A program made the translations under genes and the position numbers. The notes under the pieces are model-generated. The model had not been told where the DNA came from. It did not search any database and saw only the letters and a program-made list of their open reading frames with translations. DNA of 64,000 nt from Natronococcus pandeyae. GTDB taxonomy: Archaea > Halobacteriota > Halobacteria > Halobacteriales > Natrialbaceae. Within the stretch, counting starts at the first letter, position 1, and every line of letters begins with the position of its first letter. Location: the NCBI RefSeq assembly GCF_008122205.1, contig NZ_PHNJ01000003.1, forward strand, positions 186,001 to 250,000, given 5' to 3'. Shown here piece by piece: positions 53,920 through 62,563 of this stretch.

Positions 53920-54999
53920 CTATCGCTCGACAGCCTCGATCGTGGTTCGCGTCGCTTCGAGGTCCTCGATCGTCGCGCCCCAGCCGCCGACGGTGTACGT
54001 CCCGTGGTCGCTCTCGAGCGTAAACGAAGCTTTACCCGCGAGCTGGGTGAGCGGGGTCTGCTGACCCCCGCTCGCCGGGACGCCGGCGTACGTGACGTCG
54101 ACGATCGTCCCGGCGACGCTGAGTTCACGGCCCGTGTCCGTCTCGAAGCCATGGACCGTCGCCCCGATCGTCGCCCCCTCGTCGAGCAGGGGCTCGACGC
54201 AGCGGAGGCACTGTCGCATATCGACGTAGGTGATCGGTGGCTCGTTCCGTCGGGTGGAGTAAATCGCGTCGTGGACCTCCCAGAGACAGGTGAGAAAGTA
54301 CCAGTGAAAGACGTAGGCGTGGGTCCTGTCGTTGACGAGAATGCCGTACTGGCTCATCGACTCCGCGTGAGGAGCGAAACAGGTCCAGGAGCGGTCGACG
54401 AGCGCCACGAACGGCGACGGAACGTCGCGGTATCGAGCTTCGGTACAGGTGTGGGCCAGCGTCTCGGTCGACGGGAGTGTCGGCTCCGTCGTCGTCGCCG
54501 GGAACAGACACACTTTCGTGTCGATACCGGCGTCGTGAGCCACCGCGAGCGCGTCCGAGAGTTCGTCGAACTGTGCCGGCGTCAGTCCGACCTGCACCTG
54601 GTGGTCGGCCGATCGAATCAGTTCGTCCGCCCTGTCGAGGACCGTGTCGAACCGCTTTACGATGCTCACCTTGTGGCCCTCGATGTCGGGGCGGCTCCAC
54701 CGTTCCTCGATCTCGTCCGCTGCGGTTACGAAACGGCTCGCTCGTGACCGGAGATCCGACAGCACTTCCGCCGGATCGTGTGCGCGAGCGTGCAAACTGT
54801 CCTGCTCGTAGGTTTCGATGTAGTCGTTCTCCTCGAGGGAGCGCAGGACGTCGTAAATCCGGGGGTCGGGGACCACACTCGCCTGTGCGATGTCGGTCGC
54901 CGACGCGGAGCCGAGTCCGAGTAACGTCACGAACGCGTCCGCCTGATAGGGAGACAGACCCGCGTCCTCGAGAGTGGTAGTAAGCTCGTCAGCGTCCAT
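53920..54999 (-). CDS. TrmB-family sugar-responsive transcriptional regulator
   Basis: 359 residues from ATG 54999 (MDADELTTTLEDAGLSPYQADAF). The N-terminal winged-helix domain (GSASATDIAQASVVPDPRIYDVLRSLEEND) is followed by a coiled-coil segment and a C-terminal sugar-sensing domain of the TrmB type (QYGILVNDRTHAYVFHWYF, FEVHDAIYSTRR-like). Longer in-frame starts up to GTG 55131 are unlikely because the TATA region is near 55146. It is 148 bp from the ABC operon it probably controls. Confidence 0.88.
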   Translation of the reverse strand: MDADELTTTLEDAGLSPYQADAFVTLLGLGSASATDIAQASVVPDPRIYDVLRSLEENDYIETYEQDSLHARAHDPAEVLSDLRSRASRFVTAADEIEERWSRPDIEGHKVSIVKRFDTVLDRADELIRSADHQVQVGLTPAQFDELSDALAVAHDAGIDTKVCLFPATTTEPTLPSTETLAHTCTEARYRDVPSPFVALVDRSWTCFAPHAESMSQYGILVNDRTHAYVFHWYFLTCLWEVHDAIYSTRRNEPPITYVDMRQCLRCVEPLLDEGATIGATVHGFETDTGRELSVAGTIVDVTYAGVPASGGQQTPLTQLAGKASFTLESDHGTYTVGGWGATIEDLEATRTTIEAVER

Positions 55000-55150
55000 C
55001 GCCACCCTCCAGAACTCCGTCGTCTCGGATAGTGCTGCTCGGACGGTGTCCGCCGGTCCCCCGCTGGTCCGACGAGCACGTTCGGCCCACCACGGCCGGG
55101 CCCACCGGTCGGCACCGTGAGACTCTCTCACTCATCACAACTTGTGTATA

Positions 55151-55162
55151 ACACCCGTTGTA
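55151..55162. promoter_or_regulatory. Second copy of the candidate TrmB operator
   Basis: ACACCCGTTGTA (complement TACAACGGGTGT) lies in the divergent region between the TrmB-type gene and the next plus-strand gene, next to GTGTATAAC, a TATA-like element readable from both strands. It fits autoregulation of the regulator; it could also serve the plus-strand gene. Confidence 0.5.
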
Positions 55163-55216
55163 AAAAACACTATCTCTGACGGCACACTGAAGTCAGTCGA
55201 ACGGAAACCCGATTAC

Positions 55217-56032
55217 ATGACGAGTCTTCTCGATCGAATCCGACGTCCCGAGTACACCGGGACGAACCGATGTTGGCCGTGTACCGTTACGAACGGACTC
55301 CTGTTAGGAATCGTCGTCGTCGCGCTCGCAGCCACCCGACGACGGCTCGGAGCCGTCGCCGTCGCGGCCGTCGGCGCCGCGTCGATCGCCCTGCGAGGTT
55401 ATTTCGTCCCGTATACGCCCCAGTTTGCGCCGCACCTCACCGCCCGGCTCCCGCTCGGCGAACCGGGCTCCGACGACGCGGGTTCGCTCTCGGACGCAGG
55501 ATCCGCCGAAACCGAACGCGGTGAGGAGGGGCCGACCGGCGAGGACGTCCTCACCGCGCTGGTCGAGGCCGGAGTCGTCGTCCCCGAAGGCGACGAACTG
55601 TTCCTCGACGAGGAGTTCCGGAACGACTGGCACGACGAGATGCGGACGCTGCGCGACCGCGACCTCGAGACGCTCGCGGAGATCGCCGACCGCCACACGG
55701 CGCCCGAAACCGCGGTTCGCGTCGGTAGCAGCTTCGGTCGCTCGTACCTCGTGCTCGACGGGGAGGACGGAGGACTCGTCACGCTCCGGCGGGAAATCGC
55801 CGTCGCGGAACTCGGCGCCGCTCGCGCGCTCGAGTCGGTCGTCGAGAGCCCTGCGATCCGACGCGCCGCCGGCCGGCCGCTGCGCTCGTTGCTCGAGGGA
55901 TGTCCGCTCTGTGACGAACCGCTCGAGATCACGCAGTCGAGTTGCTGCGGCGAGGTGACGCCGATCGGGTCGACGCCGAAAGAGAAACTGTACTGTCCGA
56001 ACTGTAACGTTCGGCTGTTCACGTTCGACTGA
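55217..56032 (+). CDS. Membrane protein with C-terminal zinc-finger motifs
   Basis: 271 residues from ATG 55217. One or two hydrophobic helices (about 28-65) follow a short N-terminus with Cys-x2-Cys (RCWPCTV). The long acidic soluble part ends in a cysteine-rich segment: GCPLCDEP, SSCCGEV and YCPNCNVRLF, a likely zinc-ribbon. I recognise no family. It is divergent from the TrmB-type gene and shares its promoter region, so co-regulation is possible. Confidence 0.7.
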   Translation: MTSLLDRIRRPEYTGTNRCWPCTVTNGLLLGIVVVALAATRRRLGAVAVAAVGAASIALRGYFVPYTPQFAPHLTARLPLGEPGSDDAGSLSDAGSAETERGEEGPTGEDVLTALVEAGVVVPEGDELFLDEEFRNDWHDEMRTLRDRDLETLAEIADRHTAPETAVRVGSSFGRSYLVLDGEDGGLVTLRREIAVAELGAARALESVVESPAIRRAAGRPLRSLLEGCPLCDEPLEITQSSCCGEVTPIGSTPKEKLYCPNCNVRLFTFD

Positions 56033-56140
56033 CGGCCGCGGTCCGTAACCGACGGCGCCGACGCGTTTTTGCGTTCGCGTCCACGACGACCAGCCTCTGT
56101 AAGTGGTGTTTCCATGTTAACAAATGGTAACGAACCACAC

Positions 56141-56380
56141 ATGCGTGCTGACTTCACAGAAGACGACGCGGGAAAGCGAGTCGTCAACGCGGAGGGCGAC
56201 GAGATCGGTATCCTCGAAGAGGTCGAACGGGGAACTGCGTACGTCAATCCCGACCCGGGGCTGACGGACACGATCAAGTCGAAGCTGGGCTGGGGTGATA
56301 CCGACGAAGAAACCTACCGACTCGATGCCGACCGCGTCGACTCGATCACGGACGATGAAGTGCGGCTGGGACGCCTCTGA
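56141..56380 (+). CDS. Small PRC-barrel-like protein
   Basis: 79 residues from ATG 56141 (MRADFTEDDAGKRVVNAEGDE). An in-frame ATG at 56114 would add nine residues. The pattern VVNAEGDEIGILEEVERGTAYVNPDPGLTDT followed by LGWGDTDEETYRLDADRVDSITDDEVRL is a PRC-barrel-like fold widespread in haloarchaea. The role is unknown. Confidence 0.78.
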   Translation: MRADFTEDDAGKRVVNAEGDEIGILEEVERGTAYVNPDPGLTDTIKSKLGWGDTDEETYRLDADRVDSITDDEVRLGRL

Positions 56381-56423
56381 GCGGTCGATCCGCGCGCCGA
56401 TCAGAGAGCGGCACCCGATTCGG

Positions 56424-57383
56424 TCACCGCTCTTTCCTGATCGTTCGCACCGCCTCGCGGTCCGGCAGCGCGGTCATCGCGCCCGCAGCCGTCGTCGCGG
56501 CCGCGCCGACGGCGTTCGCGAACGCGAGCGTCTCCGCTAAGTCCCGTCCCTCGTACAGCGCTGCAATCGCGCCGGCGACGAACGCGTCGCCCGCGCCGGT
56601 CGTGTCGACGACGTCAGCCTCGTAGCCTGGATGGCTGGCGGTTCCCGTCCAGGGGGCGTCGTCGCCGGCGATCCCGATCGATCCTTCGCCGCCGCGGGTC
56701 GCGAAGACCGTCGACGGCCCGCCGTCGAGGGCGAGGACCTTGCGAGCCATCGCCTCGACGTCCTCGCCCTCGAATCCGAGCGCCTCGAGTTCCTCCTCGG
56801 CCGCCTTCAGGATGTCGACGTGTGCGAGCGCGTCCCGGACGACGTCCCGAAACTCCCTCTCGTCGGGCCACAGCTCCGGCCTGGCGTTGGGGTCGAACGA
56901 GACGGTACAGCCCTGCTCGGCGGCGCGCTCGAGCAGGTCCAGCGTGGCCGCCCGCGAGGAGCCACTCGAGAGGGCGACCCCGCCGGCGTGGACCCACTCG
57001 AGGTCCTCGAGCGCCGCGTCGTCGATTCGGCCGGGCTCGAGTCGGGTGTCCGCCGTCCCGTCGCGGTAGAAGGAAAACTCGCGGTCGCCCGTCTCGTCGT
57101 GGGTGACGAACGCGAGCGTCGTCTTCGCATCGGGATCGCGTTCGACGAACCGGTCCGGCAGCCCGTGATCGTCGAGCGTCTTCCGGAGGTAGCGACCGAA
57201 CGGGTCGTCGCCGACGCGGGTCCAGAACAGCGGCGTCTGCTCGAGGCGGTCGAGCGCGACGGCGACGTTCGCGGGCGCGCCGCCGGGCCGTCGGTCGAAG
57301 CGTTCGACGTTCGAGATCGGTCCGGGTCGCTCGGGGAGGAAGTCGATCAGCGTCTCGCCGGCGACCAGTATCTCGTGGTTCAT
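56424..57383 (-). CDS. PfkB-family carbohydrate kinase (fructokinase-like)
   Basis: 319 residues from ATG 57383. RPGGAPANVAVALDRLEQTPL at the N-terminus (substrate loop) and DVVDTTGAGDAFVAGAIAALYEG at the C-terminus (anion hole with catalytic Asp) are the two PfkB signatures. It phosphorylates a sugar such as fructose, 2-keto-3-deoxygluconate or ribose; I favour fructokinase or KDG kinase type on general resemblance. It sits at the edge of the carbohydrate region. Confidence 0.92.
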   Translation of the reverse strand: MNHEILVAGETLIDFLPERPGPISNVERFDRRPGGAPANVAVALDRLEQTPLFWTRVGDDPFGRYLRKTLDDHGLPDRFVERDPDAKTTLAFVTHDETGDREFSFYRDGTADTRLEPGRIDDAALEDLEWVHAGGVALSSGSSRAATLDLLERAAEQGCTVSFDPNARPELWPDEREFRDVVRDALAHVDILKAAEEELEALGFEGEDVEAMARKVLALDGGPSTVFATRGGEGSIGIAGDDAPWTGTASHPGYEADVVDTTGAGDAFVAGAIAALYEGRDLAETLAFANAVGAAATTAAGAMTALPDREAVRTIRKER

Positions 57384-57438
57384 AGCTCCTCGTTCATCGT
57401 CCCGGTGATAATGTGTTACGAAGCGGGCGAGGTTGGGG

Positions 57439-58839
57439 TCAGAAGACCAGCAGGAGCCCCAGCACGACGGCGGAGACGTACAGCGTGACGACCGCGGCGT
57501 AGCTCGCGAACTCGCGCCAGTCGAAGCCGTAGAGCGAGAGCACGCTGGCGAACAGGAACGCGAGCCAGAGGTTCGAGACGCCCGAGGCGTACATCACCGC
57601 GATCAGCGCCGGCACGACCTCGAGGTTCCCCGCAGCGACGACGGGACCGTGGAGCAGCCACACCGAGCCGGGATCGGGGACCAGCAGGCCGACGAGGAAC
57701 GTCGCGACGTACGAGCCGACGTACGGCAGCCCGGTCGCGGCCAGCGCGTCGCCGAGCGAGCCGTACAGCTCCGCTTCCGCCAGGAGCGCGAACGCGGCCC
57801 CGTACAGCAGGAACGGGATCGCCATATGGTTCGCCCACTTCGTCGCGTCCTCCGTCTTCTCCCGGAAGGCCATCGGCGGCCCCTGTGCGAGCAGTCCGAG
57901 GACGACCAGGCCGAACGCGAGCCAGGGCAGCGTCAGTCCGCCGCCGGTCGCGAAGTGCCAGCCCAGCGAGGCCAGTCCGATCGCGACGACGACCAACGTG
58001 AGCGTCTCGGCGTTCTCGAGGCAGTCGCCGACCTGCCAGTCGGCGGGCTGGCGGGCGGGCGAGTAGTGCTCGAGGGTCTCCTCGATCGACCCCTCGAGGA
58101 TCCGGTTTCGCTCGCCGAGGGTCGTGATCTCGTCTTCGTCGTCGGGGGCCAACCACACGAGCAGCAGCGGGAGCGTGAGCGCGAAGATGAGGCTCGAGGC
58201 GAGGTTCGCCGGGTGGAAGAGGAACTCGCGCATCGCGATGGCACCCGCGTCGTCGACCATCACGTTCGTCAGACCGGTGTCGTCGGCCGCGATCAGCGCG
58301 CCGGGGCTGGAGAGCCCCTGGTTGGCCAGCACGAGCGCGAGCAGCCCGCCGGTCAGGACGAGCGGATAGTGGACCGCGGTGCCGTTCTCGCGGGCGCGAC
58401 GGCAGAGCCGCTGGCCGACGAGCACGCCCCCGATCAGCCCGAACGCCCAGTTGACCCAGCCGAGGGCGAGCGAGACGAACGCGGTCGCGTAGATGACGCC
58501 CGCCTGGCTCGTCGGCAACGCGTCGGCGAGTCGATCGAGGACCGCGCCGACGCGGGGCGATTCGACGACCGAGGCGCCGAGCACCCAGTAGAGGATCAGG
58601 AGCATGTGGAGGGCGAACAGCTCGTAGACGTAGAAGCCGCCGCCGAACAGCTCGAGCTGGGTGATCGACTCGAGCGAGGGAACGGTCGCGACGAGGGCGA
58701 TACCCGCCAGGAGGATGGCGCCGACGAGCGACTCGGGGAAGTACTTCCCGAAGGTCGGCACGAACGCGTTCCGGACGTCGGCGTCGACGTCGGCGGCCTC
58801 CTCCTCCTCGACGGTCGCGGGAGTGGGTTCACTCGCCAT
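57439..58839 (-). CDS. AtoE/TIGR00366-type fatty-acid transporter, diverged paralogue
   Basis: 466 residues from ATG 58839, which has GGTGATC (ribosome-binding) three bases upstream; a GTG at 58848 overlapping the upstream stop is the alternative. About 12 hydrophobic helices. VHYPLVLTGGLLALVLANQGLSSPG and FLFHPANL correspond to segments of the upstream gene, so the two are paralogues. The region equal to the PSGGGQW motif reads VPDPGSVWLLHG, so transport specificity may differ. Probably a short-chain carboxylate carrier. Confidence 0.85.
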   Translation of the reverse strand: MASEPTPATVEEEEAADVDADVRNAFVPTFGKYFPESLVGAILLAGIALVATVPSLESITQLELFGGGFYVYELFALHMLLILYWVLGASVVESPRVGAVLDRLADALPTSQAGVIYATAFVSLALGWVNWAFGLIGGVLVGQRLCRRARENGTAVHYPLVLTGGLLALVLANQGLSSPGALIAADDTGLTNVMVDDAGAIAMREFLFHPANLASSLIFALTLPLLLVWLAPDDEDEITTLGERNRILEGSIEETLEHYSPARQPADWQVGDCLENAETLTLVVVAIGLASLGWHFATGGGLTLPWLAFGLVVLGLLAQGPPMAFREKTEDATKWANHMAIPFLLYGAAFALLAEAELYGSLGDALAATGLPYVGSYVATFLVGLLVPDPGSVWLLHGPVVAAGNLEVVPALIAVMYASGVSNLWLAFLFASVLSLYGFDWREFASYAAVVTLYVSAVVLGLLLVF

Positions 58840-58844
58840 CGCGA

Positions 58845-60269
58845 TCACCCGAACACCCCGATCATGATCGCACCGGTCCCCATCACGATTCCGGAGAAGA
58901 CGAACAGGACGGCGACGTACCCCATCATGTCGCGGATGGTGAGTCCCGCGATTCCGAGCACCGGGATCGCCCAGAACGGCTGGATCATGTTCGTCCACTG
59001 GTCGCCCATCGCGAAGGCGATCATCATGTGGTTCATCTGCGTGCCCTCGATCTGCTGGGTGGCCGAGGCGTAGATCTCACCCATGACGACCCACTGGCCA
59101 CCCCCGGAGGGGACGAAGAAGTTGACGATCCCGCCGGAGACGAACACCAGCAGGTACCACGTCGTATCGCTCGCATACTGGGCGGCCGTCTGCGCGGTCA
59201 GCTCCACCAGGCCGGAGAAGACCATGATCCCCATGATCCCGCCGTAGAACTGGAACTGGATGATGATCTGGCTGGCGCCCCTGATCGCCTCGTGGAAGAC
59301 GTCGATGTAGCTCCGCAGCGATCCGTGCGCGAGGAATCCGAGCCCGAACATCGCGGAGATGAGCACGTTGATGTCGAGCGCCTGCATTATCGGCTCCGTC
59401 GCGAACAGGTATACGAGGTACGTCCAGATGGCGACGCCGACGCCGGCGCAGACAAACGTGCTGTCGAGGACGGCCGCCTTGAGCCGCGAGTCGTGCAGTC
59501 GGTGCGGTCGCGGACCCGTCTGGCCGCCTCGAGCGCCCTCGCCGCGGGCGGCGCGAAGCTTCTCCTCCGGGACGGTCGTCACGTTTTCCCGGTCGGGCGC
59601 CATCAGCGGCATCAGCACGACGACGACGGCGACGACGGCCGCGATCATCACGAGGTTGATCGGGTGGAAGATCGTCTCCGAGACGGGGATGACGCCCATC
59701 GTCTCCTCGGCGAAGTGGCCGTCGGTCGCGACCAGCAGCAGCGCCGCGCCCGAGAGCCCCTGGTGCCACGGCAACAGCCCTGCGTAAGCGGCCGCGACCA
59801 GCAGCGGGTAGTGCACCTTGACGTCCTGCTCGGCCATCGCGATCCCGACTTCCCGGGCGAGGATGGCACCGGCGATCAGGACGACGCCCCAGTGGAACAG
59901 CCCCAGCAACTGGCCGCAGAGGGCGACGACGAAGATCGCCTGCGTCTGCGTGTCGGGGATCGACGCGATCCGCCGGAGGCCGCGTTTGATCGGCGGCGAA
60001 TCGGCGAGCGCCCACCCGGTGAGCAGCGCCAGCGAGGCCTGCGTCGAGAAGGTGACGACCTCCCAGAACCCCTCTCCCCAGTGTGTAGCGACGCTGGCGG
60101 GGCCCTCGTCGGTGAGCACCACCGCGATGGCCATCGTCAGCAGCGTCAACAGCAGCGCGAAGATGAAGGCGTCCGGCAGGTAGCGCTTGATCACCCTGCT
60201 CGCGCCGTCGCCGAGCGACGTGAAGAAGCCGCGTATCGCACCGCGCTCGTTCGAGTCGGTCGAACTCAT
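58845..60269 (-). CDS. Short-chain fatty-acid transporter (AtoE/TIGR00366 family)
   Basis: 474 residues from ATG 60269. The family signatures are FWEVVTFSTQASLALLTGWALA, VHYPLLVAAAYAGLLPWHQGLSG, and the loop FFVPSGGGQWVVMGEI. AtoE of bacteria imports acetoacetate and short-chain fatty acids. About 12 hydrophobic segments and a basic central loop (LRAARGEGARGGQTGPRPHRLHD) are seen. It is transcribed with its paralogue downstream. Confidence 0.92.
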   Translation of the reverse strand: MSSTDSNERGAIRGFFTSLGDGASRVIKRYLPDAFIFALLLTLLTMAIAVVLTDEGPASVATHWGEGFWEVVTFSTQASLALLTGWALADSPPIKRGLRRIASIPDTQTQAIFVVALCGQLLGLFHWGVVLIAGAILAREVGIAMAEQDVKVHYPLLVAAAYAGLLPWHQGLSGAALLLVATDGHFAEETMGVIPVSETIFHPINLVMIAAVVAVVVVLMPLMAPDRENVTTVPEEKLRAARGEGARGGQTGPRPHRLHDSRLKAAVLDSTFVCAGVGVAIWTYLVYLFATEPIMQALDINVLISAMFGLGFLAHGSLRSYIDVFHEAIRGASQIIIQFQFYGGIMGIMVFSGLVELTAQTAAQYASDTTWYLLVFVSGGIVNFFVPSGGGQWVVMGEIYASATQQIEGTQMNHMMIAFAMGDQWTNMIQPFWAIPVLGIAGLTIRDMMGYVAVLFVFSGIVMGTGAIMIGVFG

Positions 60270-60383
60270 GAGCTACCCCAATTCGGTCTGCAGCCTCCGA
60301 ACCATCGTTCCAGAACACTGTGTAGAGACTCGACACTGTCTCTTACTATCATTCGATACTGACTATCAATCACATACGAAGGG

Positions 60384-60412
60384 AAAAAACGGCGGCCTGA
60401 TTCGTGAGCCGC
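60384..60412 (-). terminator. Hairpin plus T-tract downstream of the 342-residue membrane protein
   Basis: On the minus strand a GCGGC...GCCGC stem is followed by TTTTTT (60389-60384), about 115 bases past the stop codon at 60527. It looks like an intrinsic-type terminator. Confidence 0.45.
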
Positions 60413-60526
60413 ATCCCGAGACGGCCGAAATCGGAAACTGCTCGAACAAGAATCGGAGGGATCGTTCGGTCGCTCGAGCGAACCCCGATCCGAATCAGGT
60501 GCGCGATGTGCGCTCCACGTATACCG

Positions 60527-61555
60527 CTATTTTTCCCAGTCGATCGCTTCCGTTCGTTCCGCCTGACGGAGGATGAACGGTCCGAGCGAACCGGTTCGTT
60601 TCGAGATGGTCGCGATACGCAGGACGTAGGCCGCGAGCAGGAAGAACGGGACGAGCGCGACCGTCGCACTGGCGCTGACGAGCCACACCATGTTATCCAC
60701 GCCGAGCGTCGCACCCGGTACCGAATCCGGCTCGAGATAGAACACCGTCGCCGTCGCGGCGACGACTCCCGGCAGCCCGGCGTACAGTATCGATCGCGTG
60801 AGGTGGACGAGTTCCCACTGGAAGTACAGCGACTTGAAGTGCTCGAGTGCCGGTCCGAACAGCGTCAGCACGTCGATGAGTTCGTCGAAGGCGTCCAGCT
60901 CGTCGTCGTCGAGACTGTCCTCGTGTTCGTGACGGAGCCGCCGGACCGCGTAGATCTTCCAGGAGTAGTTGTAGTTCAACCCCGACCGCAAAACGCCGAA
61001 CTCGCCGAAATTAGACGTCTCGAGCTGCGCGTCGATCTCCTCCGAGTTTCGACAGACGTTGTCGACCAGTCGATCGGCTCGGCTCCGAAGCGTCTCGTCG
61101 GCGTTGTCGGCGACCGCCTCCCGGAGCGCTTCGGCCCGTCCGCTGCTCGTCTGAACGAGCGCCTGCAGGAACTGGGAGGGGTCGGGCGGACCGACCGTTC
61201 CGAACAGTTCCTCGACGCTGCGTCGGTACTCCATCGCCTCGTTCATCCACCCCTGCTGGTCGCCCAGCCGACCGAGTTCCTGTGAGAGAACCAGTTGATT
61301 GATCGAGACGACGAGCGTCATGCCGGTGAGAATGGCGGCGATCAGCGCCTGGAACGCCGTATCAACGGGTGAGCCGTTCTCCATCGCCTCCCGAAGCGGC
61401 ACGGCGATCGTTCCGAGCCCGACGAACGTGGCGAACGTCAGGATGGACAGCGCCCCCGCGAGCAGCCACCGGTTCGCATCGAGCAGGATCCAGTGTGCGA
61501 GCCGACTCTCGCCGGTTCGCCCTCGGAGGGTATCCCTCGACAGCGGGTTCTCCAT
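60527..61555 (-). CDS. Four-helix membrane protein of unknown function
   Basis: 342 residues from ATG 61555 (MENPLSRDTLRGRTG). Two hydrophobic helices near 25-60 and 75-105 are followed by a long soluble, helical region (about 115-245) and two more helices (about 260-320). A short charged tail ends in IDWEK. The layout recalls bestrophin-like or DUF membrane proteins, but I cannot name the family. Confidence 0.72.
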   Translation of the reverse strand: MENPLSRDTLRGRTGESRLAHWILLDANRWLLAGALSILTFATFVGLGTIAVPLREAMENGSPVDTAFQALIAAILTGMTLVVSINQLVLSQELGRLGDQQGWMNEAMEYRRSVEELFGTVGPPDPSQFLQALVQTSSGRAEALREAVADNADETLRSRADRLVDNVCRNSEEIDAQLETSNFGEFGVLRSGLNYNYSWKIYAVRRLRHEHEDSLDDDELDAFDELIDVLTLFGPALEHFKSLYFQWELVHLTRSILYAGLPGVVAATATVFYLEPDSVPGATLGVDNMVWLVSASATVALVPFFLLAAYVLRIATISKRTGSLGPFILRQAERTEAIDWEK

Positions 61556-61635
61556 ACCGGTCGTACAGTCTCGGGACGAAAAGTGATTGAGCTTGGAAGG
61601 GGGGTTCGAGACTGATCCGACGGTCGGCCCGTCGA

Positions 61636-62421
61636 TCAGACGCTGACCGCCCGGAACTGAAGCCGCCGGTAGTCGGCGATCCACGTCTGGTCGTCTTCGT
61701 TGTACAGGGCCGGTTCGAGCCGCTCCTCGACGGCGTCGATCACCGCAGTTCGCTCCGTGGCGGACAGCGGTTCGAAGAGGCTATCGCCGAACATCTCGAG
61801 CCACCGTCGTAACCCCGCCTCCCCCTCGAGCGGGGTCGGCCGGTCGAACAGTTTCGCGTCCCGCACTTCGAATCCGTGATCCTCGAGCCGGGTCGCGTAC
61901 TCGCCGACGCTCGGGAAGTACCACGGATGGTCGCCCTCGTAGCCCCGCCGTTCGAGTTCTGCGAGGATCGTCTCGACGATGCGAGCGACGTTTCCCGTCC
62001 CCCCGAGTTCGGCGACGAAGCGCCCCCCGGGGACGAGTGCGTCCCGGACGGACTCGAGGACCGCGTCCTGGTCCGTGTCCGGAATCCAGTGCAACGCGGC
62101 GTTCGAGAACACCGCGTCGAACGGATCTCGATCCGCGACGGCCACGCTCCGGGCGTCGCCCTGGACGAACGAGAGTTCCGGGTAAGTTTCGCGCGCCTCG
62201 GCGATCATCGACTGGGCGCTGTCGAGACCGACGACCGTCGCCCCCTGATCCGCGATTTCGGCCGTCAGATGTCCGGTGCCACAGCCGAGATCGAGGATCC
62301 GCTCGTCGGGACGGGGAGCGAGCAGTTCGACGAGGTCCGCGCCGTGCTCGTAGACGAACGAGTGATCCGCATCGTACTGGTCGGCGTCCCAGCTGTTCGG
62401 CCTGGCGTCACCGTCGGTCAT
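61636..62421 (-). CDS. Class I SAM-dependent methyltransferase (trans-aconitate-type)
   Basis: 261 residues from ATG 62421 (MTDGDARPNSWDADQYDADHS). Motif I is ERILDLGCGTGHLTAEIA, then VVGLDSAQSMI and FDAVFSNAALHWIPD, typical of trans-aconitate 2-methyltransferase relatives; this is a fold-level match only. The substrate is unknown. Adjacent genes give no metabolic clue. Confidence 0.88.
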   Translation of the reverse strand: MTDGDARPNSWDADQYDADHSFVYEHGADLVELLAPRPDERILDLGCGTGHLTAEIADQGATVVGLDSAQSMIAEARETYPELSFVQGDARSVAVADRDPFDAVFSNAALHWIPDTDQDAVLESVRDALVPGGRFVAELGGTGNVARIVETILAELERRGYEGDHPWYFPSVGEYATRLEDHGFEVRDAKLFDRPTPLEGEAGLRRWLEMFGDSLFEPLSATERTAVIDAVEERLEPALYNEDDQTWIADYRRLQFRAVSV

Positions 62422-62563
62422 ACGACCCAGCGAACGAGACGGTACGTGTTGAGTGTTACTGCCCGTCACTCACGGCGGGCTGTCGGCTGCTGGGAGCGAC
62501 GTGAAAACGGACCGCAGGGATTCGACTTCGAGCGACGACCGCTTCGATTTCGAGCCCCGGCCG

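Noticed and set aside
57433-60362. Two long plus-strand ORFs over the AtoE-like genes
   Set aside because: They have Asp/Glu/Gln-rich nonsense composition and oppose clear membrane proteins.
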